Assembly: GCF_000023585.1 (NCBI RefSeq)
Contig: NC_012914.1
Location: 5,153,501 to 5,217,500 of the forward strand
Reading direction: 5' to 3'
Source of the DNA: Paenibacillus sp. JDR-2
GTDB lineage: Bacteria; Bacillota; Bacilli; Paenibacillales; Paenibacillaceae
Length of the DNA stretch: 64,000 nt
This document shows positions 8,095 to 16,421 of this stretch, piece after piece. Position 1 is the stretch's first letter, and each line of letters opens with the position of its first letter. The notes beneath the pieces were generated by a model. That model was not told the DNA's origin and searched no databases. It was given only the letters and a program-made list of their open reading frames with translations. The position numbers were made by a program, and so were the translations under genes.

Positions 8095-8126
8095 AAAAGG
8101 GCTGCCAAACGAATGGCAGCCCTTTA
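8095..8126. terminator. Bidirectional terminator between rsgA and ytoI
   Basis: Perfect 12-bp stem AAAGGGCTGCCA (8096-8107) with TGGCAGCCCTTT (8114-8125), six-base loop. On the minus strand it ends in TTTTAATG and lies 17 bases after the ytoI hairpin element; on the plus strand it can end rsgA. Confidence 0.75.
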
Positions 8127-8142
8127 ACCTGTCTCTTATAAA

Positions 8143-8319
8143 GATGATTGATTCGTATGGGGAAGGATGGAAGAAATGTATCTCCTGGAGGAGCGTTAGC
8201 GTTCGCCTTTGTAATCGTGAAATATCGCATAGGCGAGTTGATTCTAAAATTCACGATTACAACAGCGGCCGGAAGGAGATACATTTCTGTAAGACTGACC
8301 CTAATACGAATCAATCATC
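8143..8319 (-). repeat. Long 3'-end hairpin element, copy 2 (after ytoI)
   Basis: A 177-base nested inverted repeat with three perfect arm pairs: 8143-8158 with 8304-8319 (16 bp), 8172-8186 with 8274-8288 (15 bp) and 8209-8221 with 8250-8262 (13 bp). Read on the minus strand, the outer arm is the last five codons of ytoI, and the stop follows it. The next segments (AATGTATCTCC..TTCCGGCCGCTGTTG, then CAAAGGCGAACGC..CGCTCC..AGAAATG-like arm) match the order and sequence of copy 1 at 6169-6359. A terminator follows on the minus strand. Confidence 0.75.
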
Positions 8320-9638
8320 TGAGCCGTCATCATAGCCTTCGCCGCCAACCCCGTCTGATCAATTAGCTCGATCTCGAGCTTGGTCGATTTGCGGCTCATT
8401 TCGAGTGCGCGGGGAACAATTTTAATTTGGCTGTCGATCTGGACCGGCTTAACGAAGAAGGCGGTCATTCCGTCAATAAGATAGTCCCGCTTGCCTGCGT
8501 CGCGAATCATCTGACGTCCGGCCAAGGTCATCAAGGTGACCAGTATCCCTTCGGACACCATGCCAAGAGATCCGGACATCTGAGGCGTTATGGCTCCTTT
8601 GTAAAGCGGAACGCCATCCACTTCCTCCGCTTCAAAGCCGGACCAGATCAGATCGTCGAAGGTCTCTCCGATCTCCTGCTGCTTGCCGGCAAAACGGAGA
8701 GCGTCCAGAAGCTGCTGGCGGGTTACGACCCCAAGCAGCTTTCGGTGACGATCAACTATCGGCAGCAGGTCAATCCCTTCCGCCGCCATCGTATGCGCCG
8801 CTGAAGTCACCGCAATATTAGGCGCTGCCGTGATCGGATGACGGGTCATCAGCTTGTCGATAGGACTATCATCCGATGAACCGGTTGCATCCTTTGAGGT
8901 CATCATGCCAACAACCCTGCCCCGGTCATCGATAACCGGGAACCGGTAATTGCCGGTCTCGCGGCTCAGCTTGTGAAAGTCGAGCAGCGTATTGCCGGAC
9001 CGCAGCACATCTGCCGGTCTGCTGAACGTCATCAGATCTTCAATAAGCATAATCTTGCGTTTGATCAACCGGTCATACATCGCCCGGTTAATCATCGAAG
9101 CTACGGTAAACGTATCATGCCGGGACGAAATAATCGGAAGGCCGTTCTCGTTGGCCAGCGCCTTCACTTCCTCGCTTGGCTCGAATCCGCCCGTAATCAG
9201 AACGCCAGCTCCCTGTTCCAGGGCACAGCGATGCGCGCCACCCCGGTTGCCTACAATAAGCAGGCTGCCTTCATCGATGTAGCGTAGCATCGCATCCAGC
9301 TCCATTGCGCCGATAACAAATTTGTGCAGCGACTTATCCAGGCCCGAAGTACCGCCGAATATATGCCCTTCGACGATCTCCGCCACTTCCCCGAAGGTCA
9401 GCTGGTCCAGCGCCTCGCGCCTTCTCCGGTCAATGCGGACCGTCCCGATTCTTTCCTTCGTGCTTACAAGGCCGGAAGCCTCCGCTTCCTTAATCGCTTT
9501 ATAAGCGGTTCCTTCGCTAACGCCAAGCGCTTTGGCGATTGCCCTTACCGAAATTTTCTCGCCAATATCGAGCGTCTCTATGTATTGCAGAATTTGTTCG
9601 CGTTTCGTGCTTGTATCCATTCCGGAAACGGATGCCAC
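8301..9638 (-). CDS. ytoI: DRTGG/CBS/HotDog-domain regulator YtoI
   Basis: 445 residues. Parts in order: an N-terminal winged-helix-like domain (VRAIAKALGVSEGTAYKAI), a DRTGG domain (about 70-185), two CBS repeats (about 190-310, LMTRHPIT in the second) and a C-terminal HotDog thioesterase-like domain. This is the Bacillus YtoI plan; CBS pairs usually bind adenine nucleotides. Role unknown. GTG at 9638 is eight bases after GGGAGGG; ATG at 9620 matches the Bacillus start better by similarity but lacks a ribosome site. The final residues MIDSY and the TAG stop come from the outer arm of the hairpin element, so the C-terminus may have been rewritten by it. It lies 19 bases behind the hypothetical gene at 9658-10152. 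Confidence 0.85.
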   Translation of the reverse strand: MASVSGMDTSTKREQILQYIETLDIGEKISVRAIAKALGVSEGTAYKAIKEAEASGLVSTKERIGTVRIDRRRREALDQLTFGEVAEIVEGHIFGGTSGLDKSLHKFVIGAMELDAMLRYIDEGSLLIVGNRGGAHRCALEQGAGVLITGGFEPSEEVKALANENGLPIISSRHDTFTVASMINRAMYDRLIKRKIMLIEDLMTFSRPADVLRSGNTLLDFHKLSRETGNYRFPVIDDRGRVVGMMTSKDATGSSDDSPIDKLMTRHPITAAPNIAVTSAAHTMAAEGIDLLPIVDRHRKLLGVVTRQQLLDALRFAGKQQEIGETFDDLIWSGFEAEEVDGVPLYKGAITPQMSGSLGMVSEGILVTLMTLAGRQMIRDAGKRDYLIDGMTAFFVKPVQIDSQIKIVPRALEMSRKSTKLEIELIDQTGLAAKAMMTAQMIDSY

Positions 9639-9657
9639 CGGCACCGCCCTCCCCCAA

Positions 9658-10152
9658 TTAAACCTTCGTTCGTTTCATTCCATTATACCAGTCGATAGAG
9701 ACGGCTGCGACCTTTAGTCCTGCATCGACGTCTTCACCGTCTGCCCCGGTACAACGATATTTGTCGAATACCTGCTGGAGGGACTGCACCGTAAATGCTT
9801 CTTGCGTTCCTTTAAATATAAAGGAGTACCAATCATAATTGATAGGAACGGGATACTTCTGCTTCAGAATCGGATAATTCTCAATGACGACGGATTGAGG
9901 AGGGATTTCCGGATATTGGCTGGAAAACAAAAAGGAACCCTTCTCGCTAAACGGCCTTGCGATCGTCTCCGACTGCAGGCTCATCTGATATTCCACCTGC
10001 TGCGTGCGGGGATTCACCCTGCAATTAAAGCTGCCGTGCGCACTCGCCGATTTATTGGTCTTATGTAGAATGCGGTACGTGAACTGCACATGAAACCGCA
10101 TATGCTGATAGTAAGCTTGTACGTTTCGAAAAAACTCAAACTCATCAACCAT
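9658..10152 (-). CDS. Conserved hypothetical protein, 164 residues
   Basis: Start ATG lies eight bases after AAGGAG. The protein is soluble, rich in aromatic residues (FHVQFTYRILHKT, YPVPINYDWYSFIFKG), with no membrane segment or signal peptide. I do not recognise the family. A strong promoter (TTGACC, 18 bases, TATAAT) precedes it, and ytoI follows 19 bases after its stop, so it is probably the first gene of a two-gene unit. It is divergent from an XRE regulator, and AAAG-TTCTAYCT-like motifs between them suggest control by that regulator. Confidence 0.65.
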   Translation of the reverse strand: MVDEFEFFRNVQAYYQHMRFHVQFTYRILHKTNKSASAHGSFNCRVNPRTQQVEYQMSLQSETIARPFSEKGSFLFSSQYPEIPPQSVVIENYPILKQKYPVPINYDWYSFIFKGTQEAFTVQSLQQVFDKYRCTGADGEDVDAGLKVAAVSIDWYNGMKRTKV

Positions 10153-10171
10153 AAGCGTTGCTCCTTGTTAA

Positions 10172-10317
10172 AAAGTTCCTATTCAGGAAATGATGTTAAT
10201 AGGTAGAACCTTTTTACACAATTATAATAAAAAGCATAACCTTTGGTCAATGACTATAGGCACTATTTTTAATAAGGACTATAAGACGTTGTTGCCGGGA
10301 TAGGAAAGTTCTATCTT
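10172..10317. promoter_or_regulatory. Three related motifs, candidate XRE operators
   Basis: AAAGTTCCTATT (10172-10183), AAAAAGGTTCTACCT on the minus strand (10215-10201) and AAAGTTCTATCTT (10305-10317) share the core AAAG-TTCTAYCT. One overlaps the start of the leftward transcript and one is just before the regulator gene. Suggestive spacing, not proof. Confidence 0.35.
10221..10250 (-). promoter_or_regulatory. Sigma-A promoter for the 9658-10152 gene
   Basis: On the minus strand TTGACC (10250-10245), 18 bases, TATAAT (10226-10221). The expected start is near 10214, about 60 bases before the ATG. Confidence 0.65.
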
Positions 10318-10335
10318 AAGGCTGAGGTGACGAAT

Positions 10336-10674
10336 GTGAACGAAATCAGCCGAAATATCGGTGAGAATATACGGGCAATACGCAAACAAAAGGGCTTCAG
10401 CCAAGAGCAGCTGGCTCTGCGGGCGGAAATCAACGGCTCCTATATGGGGCAGGTGGAACGCGGCGAGAAGAGTCCAACGGTCGATGTATTAAGCAAAATT
10501 GCCCACGCTCTCCAATGTCCGCTTGAGCAGCTGGTCCATATGCCCGGGACACCTCACGAGGACAGCACCTATGCGGAGAAAATCGCTTCTCAGCTTCAGG
10601 GTTTATCCGTCAAGGAACAAGAAGCTGTCTACAAATTCGTCAAGCAGCTTGTTCAGTTCAAAGATATCGATTAA
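10336..10674 (+). CDS. XRE-family transcriptional regulator
   Basis: 112 residues. An N-terminal lambda-repressor-like helix-turn-helix (about 8-62), with FSQEQLALRAEINGSYMGQVERG and SPTVDVLSKIAHALQ typical of the family, then a short helical tail (about 80-112) that could be a dimerisation segment like that of SinR. The GTG at 10336 lies eight bases after GAGG; a GTG at 10327 overlaps the ribosome site. Divergent from the 9658-10152 gene. Target unknown; probably its neighbour. Confidence 0.8.
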   Translation: MNEISRNIGENIRAIRKQKGFSQEQLALRAEINGSYMGQVERGEKSPTVDVLSKIAHALQCPLEQLVHMPGTPHEDSTYAEKIASQLQGLSVKEQEAVYKFVKQLVQFKDID

Positions 10675-10718
10675 CACGCTTTTGCGGCTTCGCCACCCTA
10701 ATAGAGGCGCAGCAAATG

Positions 10719-10740
10719 AAAAAGCCCCCTTACGGGGGCA
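10719..10740 (-). terminator. Terminator after the 10760 membrane-protein gene
   Basis: Stem GCCCCC (10724-10729) with GGGGGC (10734-10739); on the minus strand the stem is followed by TTTTTC. It can also stop the convergent XRE gene. Confidence 0.75.
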
Positions 10741-10759
10741 CGGGCTTTGCGTCTATACC

Positions 10760-11050
10760 TTAACCTCTTGCACTTCGGTTCGAACCCCTGTCCACCGCCT
10801 GCTGCAGCCTGCGCTCCCAGGTATTTCTCTTCATCCGCTTGATGCGGTCCAGTTCCTTCTTCTTCTGCTCGTTCATCCAGAGTAGCGCATTTAAGTGAGC
10901 GGCAATGACGAGCAGCGCAAACAACGTCCACACTACCCCGAATATCGTCACAGCATTCCATGGACCCGTAAGATCCAGTTTTGGCACCCCGTAGAACAGC
11001 ATCGCCAAAGCAACTGCCAGATAAATAATATGCCGGGCTTTTCCCCTCAT
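10760..11050 (-). CDS. Small membrane protein, 96 residues
   Basis: Two membrane helices (about residues 7-25 and 32-58) and a strongly basic C-terminal tail with many Lys/Arg, placing the tail in the cytoplasm by the positive-inside rule. ATG at 11050 lies nine bases after GGGAG. It ends just before a terminator and stands alone, convergent with the XRE gene. Family not recognised; 2TM small proteins of this sort are common in Paenibacillus. Confidence 0.65.
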   Translation of the reverse strand: MRGKARHIIYLAVALAMLFYGVPKLDLTGPWNAVTIFGVVWTLFALLVIAAHLNALLWMNEQKKKELDRIKRMKRNTWERRLQQAVDRGSNRSARG

Positions 11051-11254
11051 TCATCTCAACTCCCGCTTCCTTAGCTTTTGCTTGTCCGCACCACTATCCT
11101 ATGAAGACAAACCGCCGGATATGACCGCATCACTAATTTCTTTGGCCAATCACCAAGGGATAGATGTCCTCATATGATGAAGTAATTCGTGTAAAACACC
11201 TATGGGCCTTTATCCGCTTTTCGTCATCCTCCTGCTTGGAAGGAGATTTACACA

Positions 11255-12631
11255 ATGCAAAAATCGAAAGTAGCCGTTCAGCTTATCAGCTCCGGCATGC
11301 TTCCGGAAGATACGATTATGCTCGGTGAAGCCTACTTGAAGCAATGGCATATTTCTCACAGCGTATCGATCGTATTGCGGTTCGGAACATTCAAGAAGAC
11401 GGTGAAGGTAATTCCGGTACCGAAGTACGACGGAATGCGCATGAACCAATCGCTCGCCAGACAGATGGGCATTCTTAGCAGCACCGCTCTTCGCCTGAGC
11501 TACGATTCCTCGTCTTCCACGCTTAGGCTTGGGCCTCTGATCGGCGTTCTGATTAGCCGTGATTATCCGAGTACGCCCGACAAACCGTTCGGCACGATCA
11601 CGATGTTCTGCAAGGAATTGATCGACGGCTGCGCGAATCAGGGAGCGCATGTTTACTTCTTTACTCCGAACCATATCTCGGGAAGCAGCGACAAGCAAAT
11701 CGAAGGCTGGACCTTTGCGAACGGTTGGAAACGGGCTAAGCTTCCGCTGCCGGATGTCGTGAACAACCGCCTGACGTCTCGCAAGCTGGAAAGCCGTTCT
11801 TCAGTACAGCAGTTTTTCAAAGAGATAAAGAATACTCATCATGTCAGCGTGTTTAACGAAAAGTTCCTGGACAAAATGGAAGTCTTCGATGCGCTGAAAA
11901 AAGACGAAAGTGTCCGCCGCTACCTGCCGGAATCCCACTTTCTCCGCAACTATACAACGCTGAAATCGATGTGCTCCCGTTACGGCAATGTATTCCTCAA
12001 GCCTTCCAAAGGCAGTCTCGGCAAAGGCATTATCCGAGTGACAAGGCTAGAGGGAGACAGCTATCAAGCGCATTTTACAACCGGCACAGGTACAAGACGG
12101 CAGGTATACCCAAACCTTGTGAAGCTGTTCTCGAACATTTCAACCAAGATGAAAACCATTAAATATCAAGCCCAGCAAGGACTGAGCCTCATCGAGATCC
12201 AGAAGCGGCCGGTCGACTTCCGTGCCGTGGTTCAGAAGAACGCAACAGGCAAATGGACGCTGACTTCGGTGGTGGCGCGTACCGCGAGCAGCCAGCATTT
12301 TGTCTCCAATCTCGCACGCGGCGGAACGCTCAGCACCGTGAGCGAAGCTGTCGCGCGTTCCAATATTTTTGCCGGCAAGGAAGGGGCCTCCAAACGCCTT
12401 CGAACAGCCGCTCTAACGATTGCCGAAGGAATCGATAAGCATATTCCGGCACATTTCGGCGAGCTGGGAATCGATTTGGCGCTGGATACCAGCGGCCGCG
12501 TATGGCTGCTGGAGGTTAACTCCAAGCCTTCGAAGAGCGACAACACGCCTCTCAATCAGGAAAATGACAACAAAATCCGTCCATCGGTCCGAAATGTCAT
12601 TCAATACTCCCGCTTCCTGTCGGGATTCTAA
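11255..12631 (+). CDS. YheC/YheD-type ATP-grasp protein (copy 1)
   Basis: 458 residues. Has both parts of the YheC/D 'endospore coat-associated' family: an N-terminal beta-rich domain (about 1-95, ending GPLIGVLIS) and an ATP-grasp domain (about 190-450). ATP-grasp marks: FLKPSKGSLGKGI, VDFRAVVQKN and the metal-binding end LGIDLALD..WLLEVNSKP. ATP-grasp enzymes join a carboxylate to an amine or similar nucleophile through an acyl phosphate; the substrate here is unknown. First gene of a five-gene unit; ATG follows AAGGAG. No convincing sporulation promoter was found upstream. Confidence 0.85.
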   Translation: MQKSKVAVQLISSGMLPEDTIMLGEAYLKQWHISHSVSIVLRFGTFKKTVKVIPVPKYDGMRMNQSLARQMGILSSTALRLSYDSSSSTLRLGPLIGVLISRDYPSTPDKPFGTITMFCKELIDGCANQGAHVYFFTPNHISGSSDKQIEGWTFANGWKRAKLPLPDVVNNRLTSRKLESRSSVQQFFKEIKNTHHVSVFNEKFLDKMEVFDALKKDESVRRYLPESHFLRNYTTLKSMCSRYGNVFLKPSKGSLGKGIIRVTRLEGDSYQAHFTTGTGTRRQVYPNLVKLFSNISTKMKTIKYQAQQGLSLIEIQKRPVDFRAVVQKNATGKWTLTSVVARTASSQHFVSNLARGGTLSTVSEAVARSNIFAGKEGASKRLRTAALTIAEGIDKHIPAHFGELGIDLALDTSGRVWLLEVNSKPSKSDNTPLNQENDNKIRPSVRNVIQYSRFLSGF

Positions 12632-12643
12632 CCGGAGGGCCTT

Positions 12644-13885
12644 ATGAAGGCTGCGCTTGTGAGAGTAGGACTGTATGTCGCCTTTATAGACGGCGGCGCA
12701 GAACCGGAGAGTCATACATCAGGCAAAGCAAGCAGCATTAAGCTGCCGGAGCCGGCATTCGCGCAAATGCTCAGCGAAGCGGCCGGTCGTCTCGCCATTG
12801 ACCTGTATGTCTTCTCCCCCGCCGAATACGAGGAGAAAACCGGACAGCTGACTGCCTTCCGGCTTCGCCATGGCAGTTGGGTGAAGGAACCCTGCCCGCT
12901 CCCGGATATCCTCTACGACCGCTGTTTCTATCGAACGGCTGAAGAGCGCATGCTCTGCAAAGCGGTGCTTGCTGCCATCCGGGAACAAAAGCCCGTGACG
13001 ACGTTAAACGGAAGCCTTCCCGGCAAATGGGAGGTATACAGTACGCTTCGCCAGGACTCTCTTCTGGCTCCGCTTCTTCCTTCCACAACCAGGCTCGACC
13101 GCCCGGACACTCTCCTGCGTCTCCTAAAGAGTAATGGCGAGGAGCTGTTCCTTAAACCATCGGCGGGCATGCAAGGCAAAGGGGCTATTCATCTGAAGCA
13201 ATTCCCTTTGACCCGCGAATGGATTGCCGCCGGGCGAACCGGAAGCAATCTCCCGTTCCGGCATCGCTTCAAACACTATTCTTCGTTGTCGATATGGATC
13301 AGCAGATTTATGGGGAATGCGTCTTATATCGCACAGCCATATCTGCAGCTGACAGATCCGGACGGCAATCCGTTTGACCTTCGTGTACTTGTGCAGAAAA
13401 ACGGCAAGGGACGCTGGGGCGTAACCGGCGCTGCCGTCCGTGCCGGAAGTTCCGGAACCGTCACTTCCAATCTGCATGGCGGGGGCACGGCAAGCCCGCC
13501 ATCCCATTATCTGTCCCGTCTGTTTGGCGAAGCAAAAGCTGAACGGATTATGAATAAAATAATAGATGCCAGCCTGCAGGCAGCAGAGAAGCTGGAAAAC
13601 AACTACGGACGATTAGCCGAGCTGGGTATTGATTTCGGAATCGAACCGGACGGACGGATATGGCTGCTGGAGGTTAATTCCAGGCCGGGACGTTCCTCCT
13701 TCCGGCAGTCCGGCGACAACCAGGCAGAGCGGCGGTCCGTTGAACTGCCGCTCCGATATGCCCGCCTGCTTACGCAGCGGCTTAACAAACCTTTGATCAT
13801 AAACGACTCCGCAACAGGTCAGATCCAGGACTGTCAGGTAGACAGAGGGATCCGGTCTGATAACGTTCAGGAGGTTCACCCATGA
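12644..13885 (+). CDS. YheC/YheD-type ATP-grasp protein (copy 2)
   Basis: 413 residues. Lacks the N-terminal beta-rich domain of copies 1 and 3 and instead begins with about 30 unlike residues, then the shared middle part (LPDILYDRCFYR) and the ATP-grasp domain: FLKPSAGMQGKG, FDLRVLVQKN, LGIDFGIE..WLLEVNSRPG. The catalytic asparagine/glutamate end is intact, so it is probably active. ATG lies after GGAGGG, 12 bases behind copy 1, and its TGA overlaps the ATG of copy 3. Confidence 0.85.
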   Translation: MKAALVRVGLYVAFIDGGAEPESHTSGKASSIKLPEPAFAQMLSEAAGRLAIDLYVFSPAEYEEKTGQLTAFRLRHGSWVKEPCPLPDILYDRCFYRTAEERMLCKAVLAAIREQKPVTTLNGSLPGKWEVYSTLRQDSLLAPLLPSTTRLDRPDTLLRLLKSNGEELFLKPSAGMQGKGAIHLKQFPLTREWIAAGRTGSNLPFRHRFKHYSSLSIWISRFMGNASYIAQPYLQLTDPDGNPFDLRVLVQKNGKGRWGVTGAAVRAGSSGTVTSNLHGGGTASPPSHYLSRLFGEAKAERIMNKIIDASLQAAEKLENNYGRLAELGIDFGIEPDGRIWLLEVNSRPGRSSFRQSGDNQAERRSVELPLRYARLLTQRLNKPLIINDSATGQIQDCQVDRGIRSDNVQEVHP

Positions 13886-15258
13886 GCTTGACAACTTGTA
13901 ACGTCCATTTCTCTCAACAATCGGATAAAGTCATTTATTTATCCAACACGCTTCTCAAGGAGCTGAAGCTGTCCGGCAAAAAAACCGTTCACCTGAAGCT
14001 TGGCAAAGAAGTGATAACAACAGCCGTCAGGCCTGTCAGGCGCCAAGGCAATCATCTTTATTTGTCCGCCGGGGTCAGGCAATACATCCGGGTACCCAAA
14101 ACCGGCAGCATCTTCGTCCACAAAAACGGCGAAAACGAGGTGCAGATCGGACCGCTCATCGGTGTATTGAGCGATTCGGGCTATACCCAATCTGACGGCC
14201 AGCCCTTTGGCATGAGAACAAACTTTATCAAGCAGATTATCCGGTCCGGCGACCGTAAAGCTTTCCTATTCGGTTTTACCCCTCAGGATATCAACTGGCA
14301 GCAGGAGACGGTACTCGGCTACTTCCTCAACTCGCAAGGCGGTTGGTACCGCAAAACCGTTCCGCTTCCCGATGTCATCTATAACCGGCTCCGGAGCCGC
14401 AAAGCGGAGACGTCCAATTATATCGGGTCTCTCCGCGAAAGGCTGCTTCGCAAGAAGATTCCTTTCTTCAACTGGGGCTTCTTTAACAAATCGGATGTGT
14501 ATAAGCTGCTGGATAACGATCCGGAGGCTCTTCAGCATCTGCCGGAATCCGTATCCGCTCCGACAAGCGAGAAGCTGAAGCAGCTTTTAGAGAAGCATCA
14601 TTTCGTCTATTTCAAACCAACGGCAGGCAGTCTAGGCGTCGGCATCTACCGGCTTACCTACCATCCGAAGCGCGGCTACTTCGCCCGCTACCGGAAGAAC
14701 GGAAAAAACGTCCTGCTGCGCTTCTCTTCCTTCAACAGCCTGTATAAGATGCTGCAAGCGCGTCACGGTGCAACTCTGAGCAGCTATGTCGCGCAGCAGG
14801 GCATCAGGCTGGTGGAGATTGACGGCTGCCCTCTCGACTTCCGCTTCCACATGCACAAGAACGGCAAGAATGAATGGGTACCGGCAGGCATAGGAGCGAA
14901 AAAAGCCGGCAAAGGCAGCGTAACGACCCATGTAAAAAACGGCGGTTCGCTCATGACGCCGGAGCAGGCGCTGAACCGCGCATTCGGAGCAAAGGGCAAA
15001 GAGATCTTGGAGAATGCGAAGAAGGTCTCCATCAAAATGGCTGAGGCGATTGAGCGTAATTATCCGCACCGGCTTGGCGAGCTGGGCCTCGATATCGGCA
15101 TCGATAAAGATAACGATATCTGGATGTTCGAAGCCAATGCAAAGCCGGGACGCTCCATCTTCAAGCACCCTTCCCTAGAAGCGGAAGGCCGTGCATCCGT
15201 AGAATGCATCGTCGATCATTGCTTGTACCTCAGCAAGTTTCAAGGAGGGAACAGCTAA
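13882..15258 (+). CDS. YheC/YheD-type ATP-grasp protein (copy 3)
   Basis: 458 residues, full-length form with the N-terminal beta domain (ending GPLIGVLSD) and the ATP-grasp domain: YFKPTAGSLGVGI, LDFRFHMHKN, LGLDIGID..WMFEANAKPG. In the glycine loop GVG replaces GKG of the other copies, and FRFHMHKN replaces FRALVQKN, so this copy may differ in substrate or be less active. ATGA overlap with copy 2; TAATG overlap with copy 4. GGAGG precedes the ATG. Confidence 0.85.
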   Translation: MSLTTCNVHFSQQSDKVIYLSNTLLKELKLSGKKTVHLKLGKEVITTAVRPVRRQGNHLYLSAGVRQYIRVPKTGSIFVHKNGENEVQIGPLIGVLSDSGYTQSDGQPFGMRTNFIKQIIRSGDRKAFLFGFTPQDINWQQETVLGYFLNSQGGWYRKTVPLPDVIYNRLRSRKAETSNYIGSLRERLLRKKIPFFNWGFFNKSDVYKLLDNDPEALQHLPESVSAPTSEKLKQLLEKHHFVYFKPTAGSLGVGIYRLTYHPKRGYFARYRKNGKNVLLRFSSFNSLYKMLQARHGATLSSYVAQQGIRLVEIDGCPLDFRFHMHKNGKNEWVPAGIGAKKAGKGSVTTHVKNGGSLMTPEQALNRAFGAKGKEILENAKKVSIKMAEAIERNYPHRLGELGLDIGIDKDNDIWMFEANAKPGRSIFKHPSLEAEGRASVECIVDHCLYLSKFQGGNS

Positions 15259-16421
15259 TGGAACTAAGAGCATCGAAGAAAGAAGAGGTGTATGACCGGC
15301 CGGCTGGACGCCTGGTACTCGCCATACTGACGATTGAGAATGACGAACAGTTTTTCCGGGGTAACCGGAATAACTTCGCAGACATTATCAAAACGGGTCA
15401 AGAAAAAGGATTTCTTGTCTATGTGCTGACCGTCAAAAACCTGGTCCTGAACCGTTCCAGCCTGCGGGGATTTGTCTATATTGAACAGAAGGATACATGG
15501 CAGCAGCGTTTGCTGCCTTTCCCGGATATTATCTATAACCGGATTCCGCAGCGCGAGGATGAAATGCTGCCTGCCGTACGGAACAAAATTGCCGCTTGCA
15601 TGCGGGATCCGCGTATCAAATTGTTCAACCCTTCCTTCTTCAACAAATGGTATTTGTTCGAATGGCTGCGCGGCAGCAAGTCGACCAAACCGTTTATCCC
15701 GGCAACCCGCAAGCTGTTAACGGCGGCAAGGCTGGAGAGAATGCTGCAGAAGCATCCGTTCCTGTACCTAAAGCCGGAGAGCGGCAAAGCCGGAAAAGGC
15801 ATTATGACGGTCAAGGTGCAGCCCGACAAACCGCTTCCGTATCTGCTTAAGGTGCAGGAGAACAAAAAAAGCTCTACCTTCAGCTGCGCGGATTTTCAAA
15901 AGCTGTGGAACCGCATCAAGAAAGAATGCGGCAGCGAGCCTTATATCGCTCAGCAAGGCATTCAGCTGGCTTCCTTTAATGACCGCCAATTTGATCTCAG
16001 GGCTCTCGTGCAAAAAAACGAACGCGGCAAATGGGATTTGACCGGCATTGGCGCAAGGGTAGCCGGCTCCTCCAGCATTACGACCCATGTCCCGAGAGGC
16101 GGCTCCATCGAAGATCCCGAGAAGTTGCTGAAAAGCTCCTTCAACGCCGATCAGGCAAGAAGGATTCTGATTAAAGCCAAGCAAACCTCGATTATGATCG
16201 CCAGACAGATTGAAAAAGGCTCCGGCTTTATGCTTGGCGAAATGTCAATGGATCTAGGCATTGATAGTCAAGGCCATATCTGGTTCTTCGAAGCCAACTC
16301 GAAGCCGATGAAGTTTGACGAGCCGCATATCCGGCAGAAGTCGCTAGAACGGATTTTCCAATACAGCACCTATCTGGCCAGAATGAGAAACGAACGAGTA
16401 AGGCAGGAGGCGACGAGATAG
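15258..16421 (+). CDS. YheC/YheD-type ATP-grasp protein (copy 4)
   Basis: 387 residues without the N-terminal beta domain. ATP-grasp marks: YLKPESGKAGKG, FDLRALVQKN, MSMDLGID..WFFEANSKPM. The ATG at 15258 shares its A with the stop of copy 3 and follows AAGGAGG by nine bases; an earlier in-frame ATG (15204) lies inside copy 3 and is rejected. Followed with no gap by the GNAT gene, so all five genes should be one message. Confidence 0.85.
   Translation: MELRASKKEEVYDRPAGRLVLAILTIENDEQFFRGNRNNFADIIKTGQEKGFLVYVLTVKNLVLNRSSLRGFVYIEQKDTWQQRLLPFPDIIYNRIPQREDEMLPAVRNKIAACMRDPRIKLFNPSFFNKWYLFEWLRGSKSTKPFIPATRKLLTAARLERMLQKHPFLYLKPESGKAGKGIMTVKVQPDKPLPYLLKVQENKKSSTFSCADFQKLWNRIKKECGSEPYIAQQGIQLASFNDRQFDLRALVQKNERGKWDLTGIGARVAGSSSITTHVPRGGSIEDPEKLLKSSFNADQARRILIKAKQTSIMIARQIEKGSGFMLGEMSMDLGIDSQGHIWFFEANSKPMKFDEPHIRQKSLERIFQYSTYLARMRNERVRQEATR

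Noticed and set aside
8129-8140. CTGTCTCTTATA, the first 12 bases of the Tn5 mosaic end
   Set aside because: Only 12 of 19 bases match, there is no second copy and no transposase; likely chance.
11055-11254. CATATGAT upstream of the first ATP-grasp gene as a sigma-E -10 box
   Set aside because: No matching -35 box at 13-15 bases.
11210-11698. Leftward open frame over the start of the ATP-grasp gene
   Set aside because: Shadow of the real gene; no ribosome site.
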